Of a DNA stretch of 42,130 nt, positions 7,033 to 15,764 are shown piece by piece. The stretch is from positions 1 to 42,130 of IMG/VR virus record IMGVR_UViG_3300006077_000007. The stretch is one strand, 5' to 3'. How positions within the stretch are numbered: the first letter of the stretch is position 1; each line of letters starts with the position of its first letter. The stretch is from a virus. The position numbers were made by a program, and so were the translations under genes. The notes beneath the pieces were generated by a model. The model saw only the letters and a program-made list of their open reading frames with translations. It ran no database searches and was not told the DNA's origin.

Positions 7033-8325
7033 ATGAATATAGTTTCTCTCTTTAATAGAAAAGATGAAATCCTTAAAAAAATTAAAGATAAAAACACTGA
7101 TTTATTATCATTCTATGATTTAACAGATGAGTTGGATGAAATCAAGAATACTATAAAAGATGAAATTGTAGATAGTGAAGATATATTATTAGAGGATGAA
7201 ATTTCTTCAAGATTTGATGAATTAAAAGGATTGGATTTTCAAATTGATTTATATGTAGGTGGTACTGGAAGTGGTAAAACATTTAAAGCTATAACTGAAA
7301 ATGATAATTTTATAATTTCTGTACCAACTAGACAATTAGCATATGAAATTGGTATTGATTACGATAAAATCAATTATATTTCTACTGGAGAGTTCCACCT
7401 TGACGAAACTTCTGAAGATAATTTCAATGGTGTTGTTGTGTATGAGAGCCTATCTAATGAATTATTAGATAAAACAAGTACATTAATAATTGATGAAGCA
7501 CATTATTTAGAAGATGATGAAAGAGGAATAAAACTAATTAATAATATTATTGATGCTATTATATCTAATAAAAAAGTTATTCTTTTAACTGCTACAGATA
7601 TTTTATCAGATGAATTAAAAGAAATATTACATATTAATATTATTAATTTAAAAGTTTTTAAAAAGACTAAAAAAGTTGAATTAGAAAACTTTGAAGATAT
7701 TAAGAAACTAGCTCAAGAGGATAAAACTATATTAGTTTTTACAAAATATATGAGTACTAAAGAGAGTGCTGAATATTATGCTAATTTATTAGATATAGAT
7801 GTTTCAAAAACTGGAGTTATAAATGCTGATATACCGACTTCTGAAAGAATAGAAACTCAAATGAAATTTAAGAGTGGTGAATTAAAGCTTGTAGTTTCAA
7901 CAAATGCTCTTGCACAAGGTGTAAATTTTCCAGCTGATGTTGTAATAATTGAATATAATGAATATGACGATTGGGCTTTAATTGAGCAAAAAAAGGGTAG
8001 AGCTGGAAGACCGCAATTTTCTGATGTTGGATATTTTCACTTACATTTTTGTCCATCTAAAGAAGTTAAAAAACAAACAAATAAAAACACTAAAGTTGTA
8101 AAAGCAAAATCGTATAGAGGTGTGGATATTAGTTTTCTCAATTTAGAGGAATTTCAATTACCAACAAGCTTAGAAACTTATGGTGGTTTTAAATATGCTA
8201 AAAACTTATTAAAATATCTTGTGAAAAATAATCTAGCTAATAAAAAGGAAATATCGGCTTATACGTTTATCAAAGATGAAGAATTTAAAACTAAAAAAAT
8301 TATAGAGCATTATAAAAAGAGCTAA
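7033..8325 (+). CDS. SF2 DEAH-box helicase (Ski2/Hel308-like)
   Basis: 430 residues. Motifs in order: Walker A GGTGSGKT (76-83), SVPTRQLAYE (motif Ia, ~95-104), DEAH (154-157), TAT (186-188), VVSTNALAQGVNFP (motif V region, ~287-300) and QKKGRAGRP (319-327, motif VI). The motif VI form and NFP segment are typical of Ski2/Hel308-type enzymes rather than DEAD-box RNA helicases. It is shorter than Hel308 and keeps only the two-RecA-domain core with small flanks. Likely roles are remodelling replication forks or recombination intermediates (T4 UvsW does similar work but is not demonstrably orthologous). Expressed from promoter P4. Confidence 0.85.
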   Translation: MNIVSLFNRKDEILKKIKDKNTDLLSFYDLTDELDEIKNTIKDEIVDSEDILLEDEISSRFDELKGLDFQIDLYVGGTGSGKTFKAITENDNFIISVPTRQLAYEIGIDYDKINYISTGEFHLDETSEDNFNGVVVYESLSNELLDKTSTLIIDEAHYLEDDERGIKLINNIIDAIISNKKVILLTATDILSDELKEILHINIINLKVFKKTKKVELENFEDIKKLAQEDKTILVFTKYMSTKESAEYYANLLDIDVSKTGVINADIPTSERIETQMKFKSGELKLVVSTNALAQGVNFPADVVIIEYNEYDDWALIEQKKGRAGRPQFSDVGYFHLHFCPSKEVKKQTNKNTKVVKAKSYRGVDISFLNLEEFQLPTSLETYGGFKYAKNLLKYLVKNNLANKKEISAYTFIKDEEFKTKKIIEHYKKS

Positions 8326-8335
8326 AGGAGATTAA

Positions 8336-8971
8336 ATGAAAATTGTAGTTATAAGCGATACTCATTCAAAACATAATGAGATAAAAAGCTTTCCAGAAGC
8401 TGATTGTATAATACATTGTGGGGATTTTTCCCACAGTGCATTACAAGGTGCTGATTTCTTGCATTGGTTTTCCAAAACACCTTACAAATATAAAATTGTG
8501 ATAGCTGGTAATCACGAGATTTATTTTACAAATACAAATATTCAACGAAGATGGAAAGAAACTTTTAAAGACCACGGAATTCATTTATTATTCAATGAGT
8601 CAATAACTTTAGATAATATAAAATTTTGGGGTTCTCCATACTCTGTTGAATTTTTAAATTGGGCTTTTATGGAAACTGATGAAAAATTAGAGGAAATTTG
8701 GACAAAAATTCCTGATGATGTTGATGTTGTTGTCACGCACTCTCCAGCTTATAAAATTGGAGATAAAACTGCAACTTTGAATGTTGGTTCAAAAACGCTA
8801 TTAAAAAGATTAAAAGAGCTAAAGAAACTAAAGGCACATTTTTATGGACACATTCACGAAGATGCTGGTCTTCATAAAGCCGATTGGTTGAGTTTCAATG
8901 CGTCATATCAGCTTGGAGGGGACGTGTTACATAAATTTGAGATTAGTTCATCTGGTGTAATTGAAATTTAA
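8336..8971 (+). CDS. Calcineurin-like metallophosphoesterase
   Basis: 211 residues with the full metal-binding set: SDTHS (7-11), CGDFSH (28-33), AGNHE (57-61), THSP (134-137) and GHIH (171-174). The spacing fits the small soluble metallophosphoesterase family that includes MPPED-type proteins. It likely hydrolyses a phosphodiester or phosphomonoester with two divalent metals; the substrate cannot be read from sequence. Ribosome binding site AAAGGAG lies 5 bases before ATG, and the gene is 10 bases behind the helicase gene, so it belongs to the P4 operon and may serve nucleic-acid or nucleotide metabolism. Confidence 0.85.
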   Translation: MKIVVISDTHSKHNEIKSFPEADCIIHCGDFSHSALQGADFLHWFSKTPYKYKIVIAGNHEIYFTNTNIQRRWKETFKDHGIHLLFNESITLDNIKFWGSPYSVEFLNWAFMETDEKLEEIWTKIPDDVDVVVTHSPAYKIGDKTATLNVGSKTLLKRLKELKKLKAHFYGHIHEDAGLHKADWLSFNASYQLGGDVLHKFEISSSGVIEI

Positions 8972-8988
8972 TAAACTAGGAGCTTAGT

Positions 8989-9531
8989 TTGAAAACAACA
9001 AAGACAATTATAATAAACTTATTCGGTGCTCCTGGAGCTGGAAAATCAACTTCAGCTACGGAACTTTTTTCTAAACTAAAGAAGTTACACTTAAAATGTG
9101 AATATTTACACGAATATGCAAAAGATTTAATTTACAGTAAAGATGATTTTAAATTAAAAGACCAGATTTATATTTTAGCTAAACAAAGGCATCCAATTTT
9201 AAGAATGGAAGATAATAATGTAGATATAGTTATTACAGATGGTGCATATATCATCGGAAATGTTTTCTTAAATGATGACACATCCTTTGCAAAGGAATTT
9301 AAAGCTTTAAATCGTAAGTTATTCTGTATGCACAATAATATGAATTACTTCTTGAAAAGAACACACAAATTTGAAAAATTTGGACGAAAGGAAACTGAAA
9401 AAGAAGCAAATGAAAGAGGCTTAGAGATTAAAAATGAGTTGAGAAAATCAAATCAAAAATTTATTGAAATTGATTCAAGTGAAGCTGTTAATTATATAAT
9501 GAAAGATTTAAAAACAAAAGGAATAATATGA
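8989..9531 (+). CDS. P-loop ATPase/kinase-like protein
   Basis: 180 residues from TTG 8989, with AGGAG about 8 bases upstream. Walker A is FGAPGAGKST (12-21) right behind a hydrophobic strand, and a Walker-B-like DIVITDGAY strand follows at about residues 78-86. Between them is a YLHEYAKDLIY segment like that of NadR- or thymidylate-kinase-type P-loop proteins. A nucleotide or nucleoside kinase role is plausible and would suit a T4-like phage, but substrate residues are not identifiable. Its stop overlaps the next ATG (ATGA). Confidence 0.65.
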   Translation: MKTTKTIIINLFGAPGAGKSTSATELFSKLKKLHLKCEYLHEYAKDLIYSKDDFKLKDQIYILAKQRHPILRMEDNNVDIVITDGAYIIGNVFLNDDTSFAKEFKALNRKLFCMHNNMNYFLKRTHKFEKFGRKETEKEANERGLEIKNELRKSNQKFIEIDSSEAVNYIMKDLKTKGII

Positions 9532-10064
9532 AAGATTTAAAAGAAAACATTTTTAAAGATATTGATATAAAAGAGGTAATTAAAAAAGGGGCTGAATATG
9601 CTAAAATAAATTTAACTGATGGAGAAATTGAAGTACTCTATAATCGCACATTTAGTGATAAGGAAGATTTCACAAGTTTGGACTCGCTTTTACTTCTAGC
9701 GTATTCTAGCGATATTATGACTGAACTTCAAAGATATACTCGTGAATTAAAAGAGGTTCAAGAGGATGGTATGCTTAGTAAAGTGGTGGATGTTAAACTA
9801 AAAGTAAATGATATTTTACCAAAATATGTTGAAATTTTGGTTAGTGCATTAGGGAAAAAAGATATTAAAGATATGACAAAAACTCAAAAAAGAGAGCTTA
9901 CAAAAACTGCCACCAATATGTTAGAAGACACCAGAGATTTTATTATCTCTGACGCACAAGGTGAAAATATAAAGGATAAAAAAGATATTGAGAATGAGAA
10001 TAATAGGAGAAATTTTATAAAAGGAAATATTAAAAAACTTTTATCAGAAAATTCTCAAAATTAA
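9528..10064 (+). CDS. Hypothetical helical protein, 178 aa
   Basis: Overlaps the kinase-like gene by four bases (ATGA), so translation is coupled. The protein is highly charged and predicted mainly helical, with no Cys, no signal and no membrane segment. It ends the P4 operon, directly before promoter P5. No family recognised. Confidence 0.55.
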   Translation: MKDLKENIFKDIDIKEVIKKGAEYAKINLTDGEIEVLYNRTFSDKEDFTSLDSLLLLAYSSDIMTELQRYTRELKEVQEDGMLSKVVDVKLKVNDILPKYVEILVSALGKKDIKDMTKTQKRELTKTATNMLEDTRDFIISDAQGENIKDKKDIENENNRRNFIKGNIKKLLSENSQN

Positions 10065-10092
10065 GGTTATTTTAAGGTTATTATAATATAAT
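10061..10092 (+). promoter_or_regulatory. Early-type promoter P5
   Basis: TTAAGGTTATTTTAAGGTTA, TTATAA spacer and TATAAT at 10087-10092, starting inside the stop codon of the upstream gene. It drives the sliding clamp with an unusually long leader of about 200 bases. Confidence 0.7.
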
Positions 10093-10299
10093 ATATTAAT
10101 TTATTTTTAACAGAGCATTACCCTTAATTGGGTATGTAAGCCTCTAAAACAAATAAACATATGTTTAAATTCATAATTGTCACATTTACCAAATTGTTTA
10201 AAATATTACAGAATTGATAAAATGTCAAGAATGAAAATGAACATATGTTAAATTCAAAAAATTACTAAAGTTATTTTAGTAAAACACAAAAGGGAACAA
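10093..10299 (+). promoter_or_regulatory. Clamp-gene leader with repeated AACATATGTT sites
   Basis: No credible gene. It holds two copies of AACATATGTT(T)AAATTCA (10156-10173 and 10240-10255), each centred on a palindrome, plus a TACCC/GGGTA hairpin (10119-10134) and an 8-bp hairpin TTACTAAA/TTTAGTAA (10262-10282) just before the AAAAGGGA ribosome binding site. These could be operator sites, an origin element or translational control of the clamp. Confidence 0.5.
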
Positions 10300-11007
10300 A
10301 TGCTTACAAAGAAAACACAAAATCTCCTTAAGAGTGTCTCGTGTATTTCACAATCAGTAATTCTAAGCTACCCAATTACTACTGTTTCAGAAACAGATAA
10401 ATCAGTAATTGCATTTTTAGATTTAAGTGAAAGCGAACCAACGGAATTTGATAGAATAGGAATTTATTTTGTAAATGAACTTCTAACTCTAATGAGTTAT
10501 TTTGATGGTGAAAACACAGTTTCAGATGGGAAAAATCTTTTAATTAAAGGTGATGACGGTGAATGTGTTTATGAAACCACTGATTTAAAGATTATGGAAG
10601 ATAAATTTTGGGTGGAACCAGAAAAACTTGAAAAAATCAAAGAAGCTAACTCAGTTTTTGAGTTTGAAATTAATAAAGAGTTTCTACAGAAAATCAACAA
10701 AGTATCAACTTTATTACAACACCAAAATGCTGTAATAGATTTTAGAACTGATGAAACTGAGATTATATTGACAAATTTTACAGCTTTAGATAAGTATATG
10801 TCTCCATCAAAATTTAAACTTGGTGGTCAAAAAACACAAGACGGTGTGGCTGTATTAAGTATGGATACATTGAATTCAATACCTCCAAGCAATTATTTGG
10901 CTAAGATTATAGTATCTCCAAAAGGTAATTTTTCATTACTTTTAGAAGACCAATTAAACCCAATTCATTTACTTGTTTCAATATTGAAACAATTTCCAGA
11001 AGCTTAA
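10300..11007 (+). CDS. gp45: DNA polymerase sliding clamp (gp45-like)
   Basis: 235 residues, close to T4 gp45 (228). Two similar beta-rich halves are visible, with a late helix-strand segment SVFEFEINKEFLQKINKVSTLL matching the second-domain pattern of gp45. The C-terminal LNPIHLLVSILKQFPEA resembles the clamp's final strand and tail. In T4 three subunits form a ring that tethers the polymerase and also activates late transcription, which fits the TATAAATA late promoters seen here. ATG follows AAAAGGGA. No clamp-loader gene is recognisable next to it. Confidence 0.75.
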   Translation: MLTKKTQNLLKSVSCISQSVILSYPITTVSETDKSVIAFLDLSESEPTEFDRIGIYFVNELLTLMSYFDGENTVSDGKNLLIKGDDGECVYETTDLKIMEDKFWVEPEKLEKIKEANSVFEFEINKEFLQKINKVSTLLQHQNAVIDFRTDETEIILTNFTALDKYMSPSKFKLGGQKTQDGVAVLSMDTLNSIPPSNYLAKIIVSPKGNFSLLLEDQLNPIHLLVSILKQFPEA

Positions 11008-11036
11008 ACTAATTAAATTCAAGAAGATGGAAATAA

Positions 11037-11519
11037 ATGAAAAATAAAGACTATGAGCAATATTTGACTGACAAAGATAAAAAAATTCTGACAGTGATAC
11101 AAGCTTTAGATATAGACTTTAAAGATAAGTTAATCCACAACGTATTTGACTTTAGGGACATTTCGCCACAAGATATTTTAGACATTGTGTATGAAGATGG
11201 TAAAGTAAAGAGTATGGATGATGTATGTGATGTGGTGGGGTTAAAGACAGTTAGGAGAGCAGAGGAGCAGTATAAGGACAAACTAAGTGTGACAGTTGAA
11301 AATAAACAACTTGTAGGAACTTACTATAGACCAGTGGGACTGGCTCCATCATATCTAAATATGGAAAAAGGGGTGTTTATAGCATATGTTTTTAAAGTTA
11401 TGCTTGTTGGTAAAGAAGAGTCAAAGGTAAATGGGAAAGAATTAAAAGAGTTCGCATTTAATCTTTCATCACTTATGCGTGCTAAAAACAAAGAGATTGA
11501 AATAAACAATAAGGAGTAA
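11037..11519 (+). CDS. Hypothetical protein, 160 aa
   Basis: Lies 29 bases after the clamp gene; ATG is preceded by AAGATGGA. Residues ~40-75 (DILDIVYEDGKVKSMDDVCDVVGL) could form a helix-turn-helix, but the match is weak. The middle contains GTYYRPVGLAPSYL. In T4 the clamp neighbourhood encodes clamp loader, RegA and RpbA; I cannot match this protein to any of them. Its last codons contain the AAGGAG that serves the next frame. Confidence 0.5.
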   Translation: MKNKDYEQYLTDKDKKILTVIQALDIDFKDKLIHNVFDFRDISPQDILDIVYEDGKVKSMDDVCDVVGLKTVRRAEEQYKDKLSVTVENKQLVGTYYRPVGLAPSYLNMEKGVFIAYVFKVMLVGKEESKVNGKELKEFAFNLSSLMRAKNKEIEINNKE

Positions 11520-11522
11520 ATA

Positions 11523-11993
11523 ATAGAAAACTATTTAAACAAAAAACAGAAAAAACAAATTTTAACAGAACTAGTTAATTTCACAAGGAAACATAAAAAG
11601 TTTTTCTTTGGTGAGTGTCTAGCACAAGAAATCATATTTGGGACACTGTCAGGATGGGGAATACATCTAACTAAAAGAGGGGGGTTTCAAAGATGTAACA
11701 GTGGTTTGACATATGTTAAAAAAATATCTGATGAAAAATTAAAAGGAACGCTCTTAGAATTTCTTTATATAATTAGTCTCCATAAAAACAGTACATCTGT
11801 GACAAGAGAATTTCATCGTGATGTTATAAGTCTATATATTACAGCTAGAGGAAAGGGGATTAGAAATAGTCATTTGCAAGTAGAAAAACGATTAAAACAA
11901 TACAAGAAAAAGAGAATTAAGAGATTAGAGAAAGAAGCTAGAGCAAATAGAAAACTGGCAACAGTAGAACAACATAAGCAAGAAGTGGAGTAA
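11523..11993 (+). CDS. Hypothetical basic protein with apparent AUA start
   Basis: The frame is open without interruption from the upstream stop (11517-11519) to 11993, but contains no ATG or GTG at its start. The first TTG is at 11706. An ideal AAGGAG at 11511-11516 lies 6 bases before ATA 11523 (ATA 11520 is also in frame), so I infer initiation at AUA, or an ATG-to-ATA change. The encoded ~156-residue protein has a Cys (about 31) in a 'FFFGECLAQEI' helix and a long basic C-terminus (KKKRIKRLEKEARANRK). The shorter TTG form would lose the N-terminal 61 residues. Family unknown. Confidence 0.55.
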   Translation: MENYLNKKQKKQILTELVNFTRKHKKFFFGECLAQEIIFGTLSGWGIHLTKRGGFQRCNSGLTYVKKISDEKLKGTLLEFLYIISLHKNSTSVTREFHRDVISLYITARGKGIRNSHLQVEKRLKQYKKKRIKRLEKEARANRKLATVEQHKQEVE

Positions 11994-12006
11994 TTTTATC
12001 GTTTGT

Positions 12007-12029
12007 GAGATAGATAATATATCTATCTC
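12007..12029 (+). terminator. Strong intergenic hairpin (GAGATAGATA stem)
   Basis: A perfect 10-bp stem with a 3-base ATA loop lies in the 83-base gap between two unknown genes. No T-run follows, so it may stabilise or divide the transcript instead of ending it. Confidence 0.5.
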
Positions 12030-12076
12030 TGACAAAGAGTATAAAACAAAAAGCTAATAAAAATTAAGGTAAAACA

Positions 12077-12610
12077 ATGTATAAACCATATAAAAACAAA
12101 TGTAAGAAAATGGATATAAGTGGGTATATCTTTAACAAGGAGCTGGAGTATAATAAACTATACACGCCTGTTGAACGTTGCGACGAGGGTATAACCGTTC
12201 AGAGTTTAGACAAAGCTGTTAAAAGGTTATCAGACCATTTTGATTTTTTACACAATCAAATCGTAATGATAGGGTTAGTTGATAAAGACGGTGATATAAA
12301 ATACGAATATCCTGTTTTAATAACTAAAGTACATCCACAAGATGAAAATGGTAAAAATGTTTATGATATTGTACGTTTCGTATCTGGCGTAAAGTGTTCA
12401 TTTGTGTTGGAGACGCACGAGCTACAACAACATCTGTGGAAACTTTGTACTCACAGTGATGTACCAACGTGGGTAATTAATATGTTAGATGGAATGGTAT
12501 TTGGTGAAGCTGAGAATATCAAAAAAGAAGAGATTAAAATTGTAGAGGGAGACACAGTATATTACCCTCTAGTGAAAAGACAAACAAACAGCAAATGTGA
12601 AATTATTTAG
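12077..12610 (+). CDS. Hypothetical protein, 177 aa
   Basis: Begins at ATG after TTAAGG. The sequence is mixed alpha/beta, with 'VMIGLVDKDGDIKYEYPVLITKVHP' in the middle and a VLETHELQQHLWKLC helix later. It is the gene immediately upstream of gp32, a slot that in T4 relatives often holds replication or transcription accessory genes, but there is no sequence match to gp59, gp33 or DsbA that I can see. Confidence 0.5.
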   Translation: MYKPYKNKCKKMDISGYIFNKELEYNKLYTPVERCDEGITVQSLDKAVKRLSDHFDFLHNQIVMIGLVDKDGDIKYEYPVLITKVHPQDENGKNVYDIVRFVSGVKCSFVLETHELQQHLWKLCTHSDVPTWVINMLDGMVFGEAENIKKEEIKIVEGDTVYYPLVKRQTNSKCEII

Positions 12611-12678
12611 ACAAAAAATAGCAAAACAAGACAAGTAAAAAACAAACAAATAAAACAAACAAACAAAAGGAACAAAAT
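12611..12678 (+). promoter_or_regulatory. Unstructured CAAA-repeat leader of gp32
   Basis: This 68-base leader is nearly free of G and T: repeated ACAAACAAA words run up to AAAGGAAC before the gp32 ATG. In T4, gp32 represses its own translation by binding an unstructured operator on its mRNA. A single-stranded, repetitive leader is what such an operator would look like. Confidence 0.45.
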
Positions 12679-13671
12679 ATGGCGATTAATTTAAGTTGGG
12701 ATGCAATAAAAGAAAAAATGCCCTCTAATGTAAAACAAAAAAATAGTGATGTAGATGAAAGATTATGGGCACTAACAAAAGACAAAGACGGTAATGGTAG
12801 TGCGGTTGTAAAATTACTTCCAGGAAAAAGAATAAACGGAGAAGATACTGCTCCAGTTGTAAAATTATTCAAACACGAAATATTTTTGAAAAAAGCTAAC
12901 GGAAGTTGGGGTGTGTATAAAAATCTTTCACCGCAAAACATAAAACAAGATTGTCCAGTAAGTGATGCTTACAATGAACTAAAGGGTTCAGGAGTTGATG
13001 AGTATGAAAAACTCTCAGCATCAATAGGTAGAAGAACTCAATATTTAAGTAATGTTTATATTGAAAATGATATTGGTGCTTCAGCTAACTCTGGGCAGAT
13101 AAAAATATGGACTTATGGTAAAATGATTAGTGATCAGATTTGGGCTGAGCTTGAACCATCAGAACAACAACAAAAATTAGGAATTAAACCTAAGAATTTA
13201 TTTGATTTACCAGCAAGCGAGGGTTTAATTGTATCAGTTTCAGGAAAAAGATTAGATACAAAATTCACAATAAAAATAAATGAGAAAAAAGAATGGTGGG
13301 ACGAGACTAAAAGTCTTTCAATTTTAGAAAACGATTGTCATAATTTAGAAGAGTTTCTCGACCCAAAAAAATATAGCGATTATGAAACTTTGAGAAAAGA
13401 GTTCGCTAGAGCTATTTCAGGAACTTCAATTGAAAAGGCTTTGCTTGCTATTAATTCAAAAGTTATTACAAAACCTTATGCAAGAAATGATGGAAATAGA
13501 GGTTCAACAGCTGGGGCAATCCCAAGTTCAACAACTGAAACGCCTGTAAGTACAACAACTGAAACGCCTGTAAGTACAACAACTGAAACACCTGTAAGTA
13601 CAAGCCCAACAACTGAAACATCTTCAAATAAAGAGGAATTAGCAAACATTCTAAAGGGTTTAGAAACTTAA
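12679..13671 (+). CDS. gp32: Single-stranded DNA binding protein (gp32-like)
   Basis: 330 residues (T4 gp32: 301). The N-terminal segment (INLSWDAIKEK), the core with VVKLLPGK, 'FKHEIFLKKANGSWGVYKN', 'QDCPVSDAYNEL' and 'SNVYIENDIGASANSGQIKIW', and the later FDLPASEGLIVSVS fit gp32 in order. The CPxC-type zinc ligand pair of T4 is here CPVS, so the zinc site is probably degenerate. The C-terminus holds three TETPVSTT repeats (24-bp DNA units, about 13530-13604) before an acidic end, which in T4 recruits replication partners. RNase H and primase genes follow directly. Confidence 0.85.
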   Translation: MAINLSWDAIKEKMPSNVKQKNSDVDERLWALTKDKDGNGSAVVKLLPGKRINGEDTAPVVKLFKHEIFLKKANGSWGVYKNLSPQNIKQDCPVSDAYNELKGSGVDEYEKLSASIGRRTQYLSNVYIENDIGASANSGQIKIWTYGKMISDQIWAELEPSEQQQKLGIKPKNLFDLPASEGLIVSVSGKRLDTKFTIKINEKKEWWDETKSLSILENDCHNLEEFLDPKKYSDYETLRKEFARAISGTSIEKALLAINSKVITKPYARNDGNRGSTAGAIPSSTTETPVSTTTETPVSTTTETPVSTSPTTETSSNKEELANILKGLET

Positions 13672-13714
13672 AGGTTTAGGCGAATAAAAAGTATTTAAAC
13701 AAAAAAGGAAAACA

Positions 13715-14743
13715 ATGGTTATAATAGATTTTTCTCATCTAGCGATGAGAAACCTATACACATCAATCTTTAATGTAAGACCAAAAAAAGAAAATGGTGT
13801 ATATAAAACTGAACAATATATAAAATTATATATGCACCAAATGTTAAACTCTTTAAAGAAAATTAAAAGAGAGTTTGGTGGTGTAGATGAAGAAATAATA
13901 TTAGCAATTGACTCGAGAAAAAACTGGCGTAAAGAAGTATATCCAGATTATAAAGCACATAGGAAAGTTAATCGCGATAAATCTGAAATAGATTTTGAAG
14001 AATTTTTTAAATTCAATAACGAGTTAAAAGATACTCTTGGTGAAAACTTCAATTGTAAAGTGGTTGAAGTTGATAAAGCAGAGGGTGATGATATTATTTT
14101 TGTACTAGCTGAGAAATTTGGTGAAAAGGTTACAGTGATAACTGAAGATAAAGATATGAAAATAGTGGTAACTTATGGTTCCAAAATGTTTCAACCAATT
14201 AAACAAAGTTGGGTGAATTTAACAGATGATGAAGCATCTTTGTGGATAAAAACACACATTTGTCTTGGTGATGCTAGTGATAATGTACCTAACATATTTT
14301 TCAATACTAGTTTCACAGATGAATTCAAAGCTCATTTGGTTGGCTTGGAACACGAAATGAGTGAATTAGAATATGATTTACTAACATATGATGAAAGATG
14401 TAAAATAGAAGATACTTATGATTGTTGGTATTTGAATAGAAAGGGAGAAAATGTTGAAAAAAAGATTTTCAAAAAGGTAAAATTTGGCGAAAAGACTGCT
14501 GAAAAATTTGCAAAAGACTTGGTTTCAAATTTAACACTTCAAAGACCAATAAAAGATTTACTTCAAAGAAATTTTGAAAGAAATAAGGTGTTAATTCACC
14601 CATCAGGAATTCCATCTAATATAAAAGATGAAATTTTGAAAGAGTATGAGAATTCAACAAGCAAGAAAAACGTAAATGGTATAATGAGTTTTTGCTTAAA
14701 ATATGGGTTAAAAGAACATTTATCAACTACAACAGATTTTTAA
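13715..14743 (+). CDS. rnh: RNase H / 5'-3' exonuclease (FEN/PIN family)
   Basis: 342 residues, slightly longer than T4 RNase H. Conserved acidic sites appear in order: VIIDFSH at the N-terminus, LAIDSRKNWRKEVYPDYKAHR (~65-87), VDKAEGDDII (~120-129), VITEDKDMK (~142-150) and HICLGDASDNVP (~187-198). This is the active-site layout of FEN-type nucleases that remove RNA primers in T4 replication. It sits between gp32 and primase, a sensible replication cluster. ATG follows AAAAAGGAAAAC. Confidence 0.85.
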   Translation: MVIIDFSHLAMRNLYTSIFNVRPKKENGVYKTEQYIKLYMHQMLNSLKKIKREFGGVDEEIILAIDSRKNWRKEVYPDYKAHRKVNRDKSEIDFEEFFKFNNELKDTLGENFNCKVVEVDKAEGDDIIFVLAEKFGEKVTVITEDKDMKIVVTYGSKMFQPIKQSWVNLTDDEASLWIKTHICLGDASDNVPNIFFNTSFTDEFKAHLVGLEHEMSELEYDLLTYDERCKIEDTYDCWYLNRKGENVEKKIFKKVKFGEKTAEKFAKDLVSNLTLQRPIKDLLQRNFERNKVLIHPSGIPSNIKDEILKEYENSTSKKNVNGIMSFCLKYGLKEHLSTTTDF

Positions 14744-14753
14744 GATATAACAA

Positions 14754-15749
14754 ATGAAAACAATAGATAATATAGACAAAAAATATTTTTTGATGGCTGA
14801 CACGGCAATAAAGAAAGCCATCATTAAACCATCTGATATTACTATCTGTTGCCCTATTTGTAAAGAGGGTGGCTCTTGGAATAAAAAACAAAGATGCCAC
14901 CTTTACATAAAAAGCACATATGATAAACCTATGGTGCATTGTTACAATTGCGATTATCATTATGGGTTAGAAAGCTTTTTAGATTTAATAAATAAAGATT
15001 TAGTTCAAAGATATAAAACGGAAAAGTTTTCTGAGATTAAAAATATTTTTCAAAAGGGAAAACCTAAAGAGATAAAAAAAGTTTCAGAAAAAACAATAAA
15101 AATTGATGAACCATATACAAAATATAAATTAGATGATTTTAAGTTTTTGAAAAAAAGTTTAAAAGTTAAAGAGTATCTTAAAAGCAGAAACCTTTCAGAG
15201 TTTAGTGAATTATTTTTATATGCTGATAAGAATATAGAAATAAATAACAAATTTTTACCAATTTCTGACTCAATAATAACGCCACTATTTTGTAAAGACG
15301 AAAGATATGTCTATGGCTTCCAAGCTAGAAAATTATCTGAAAAAAGATTTTACAATTTCATCCCTGATGAAAATAGTGGTTTTAAGATATGGAATTTGAA
15401 CAATGTTAAAAAGGATGAACCTTTATTCATTTTTGAGAGTGTTTTTGATGCTCTATCCAGTGGTTTAAAAATTGGAAACATTTCGGCAATTTTAGGTAGT
15501 GATTTGGATTTAAAAAGATTTAATTTCAAATATCCAATATATGCATTAGATAATCAATGGGTTGATAATACCTCTATGAAAAAAACAAAAAAGTTATTAC
15601 AAACCGATTATTGTGTGGTTTGGGACAAGAAATTTAAAGTAAAAGATTACAATGAATTATTAAAACTAATAAATAAAGATAGCGTGAGAAAATTATTAAT
15701 TTCAGGGGTTGAAAAGGGCTTGTCTGGGATTGTAAAATTATCGCTTTAA
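14754..15749 (+). CDS. gp61: DNA primase (gp61-like)
   Basis: 331 residues, near T4 gp61 (342). The N-terminus carries a zinc ribbon: CPIC (33-36) and CYNC (63-66). The C-terminal half has a TOPRIM-like core with EPLFIFESVFDALS (Glu of the catalytic motif) and 'IYALDNQWVDNT', typical of DnaG-type phage primases. It makes RNA primers for lagging-strand synthesis with a partner helicase (gp41 in T4), which is not in this window. Starts at ATG 14754, 10 bases behind RNase H, with only a weak ribosome binding site. Confidence 0.8.
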   Translation: MKTIDNIDKKYFLMADTAIKKAIIKPSDITICCPICKEGGSWNKKQRCHLYIKSTYDKPMVHCYNCDYHYGLESFLDLINKDLVQRYKTEKFSEIKNIFQKGKPKEIKKVSEKTIKIDEPYTKYKLDDFKFLKKSLKVKEYLKSRNLSEFSELFLYADKNIEINNKFLPISDSIITPLFCKDERYVYGFQARKLSEKRFYNFIPDENSGFKIWNLNNVKKDEPLFIFESVFDALSSGLKIGNISAILGSDLDLKRFNFKYPIYALDNQWVDNTSMKKTKKLLQTDYCVVWDKKFKVKDYNELLKLINKDSVRKLLISGVEKGLSGIVKLSL

Positions 15750-15764
15750 AATTAAGGAGAACGG

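Noticed and set aside
10222-10251. Nine-codon frame in the clamp leader
   Set aside because: No ribosome binding site, and it overlaps the second AACATATGTT element; probably chance.
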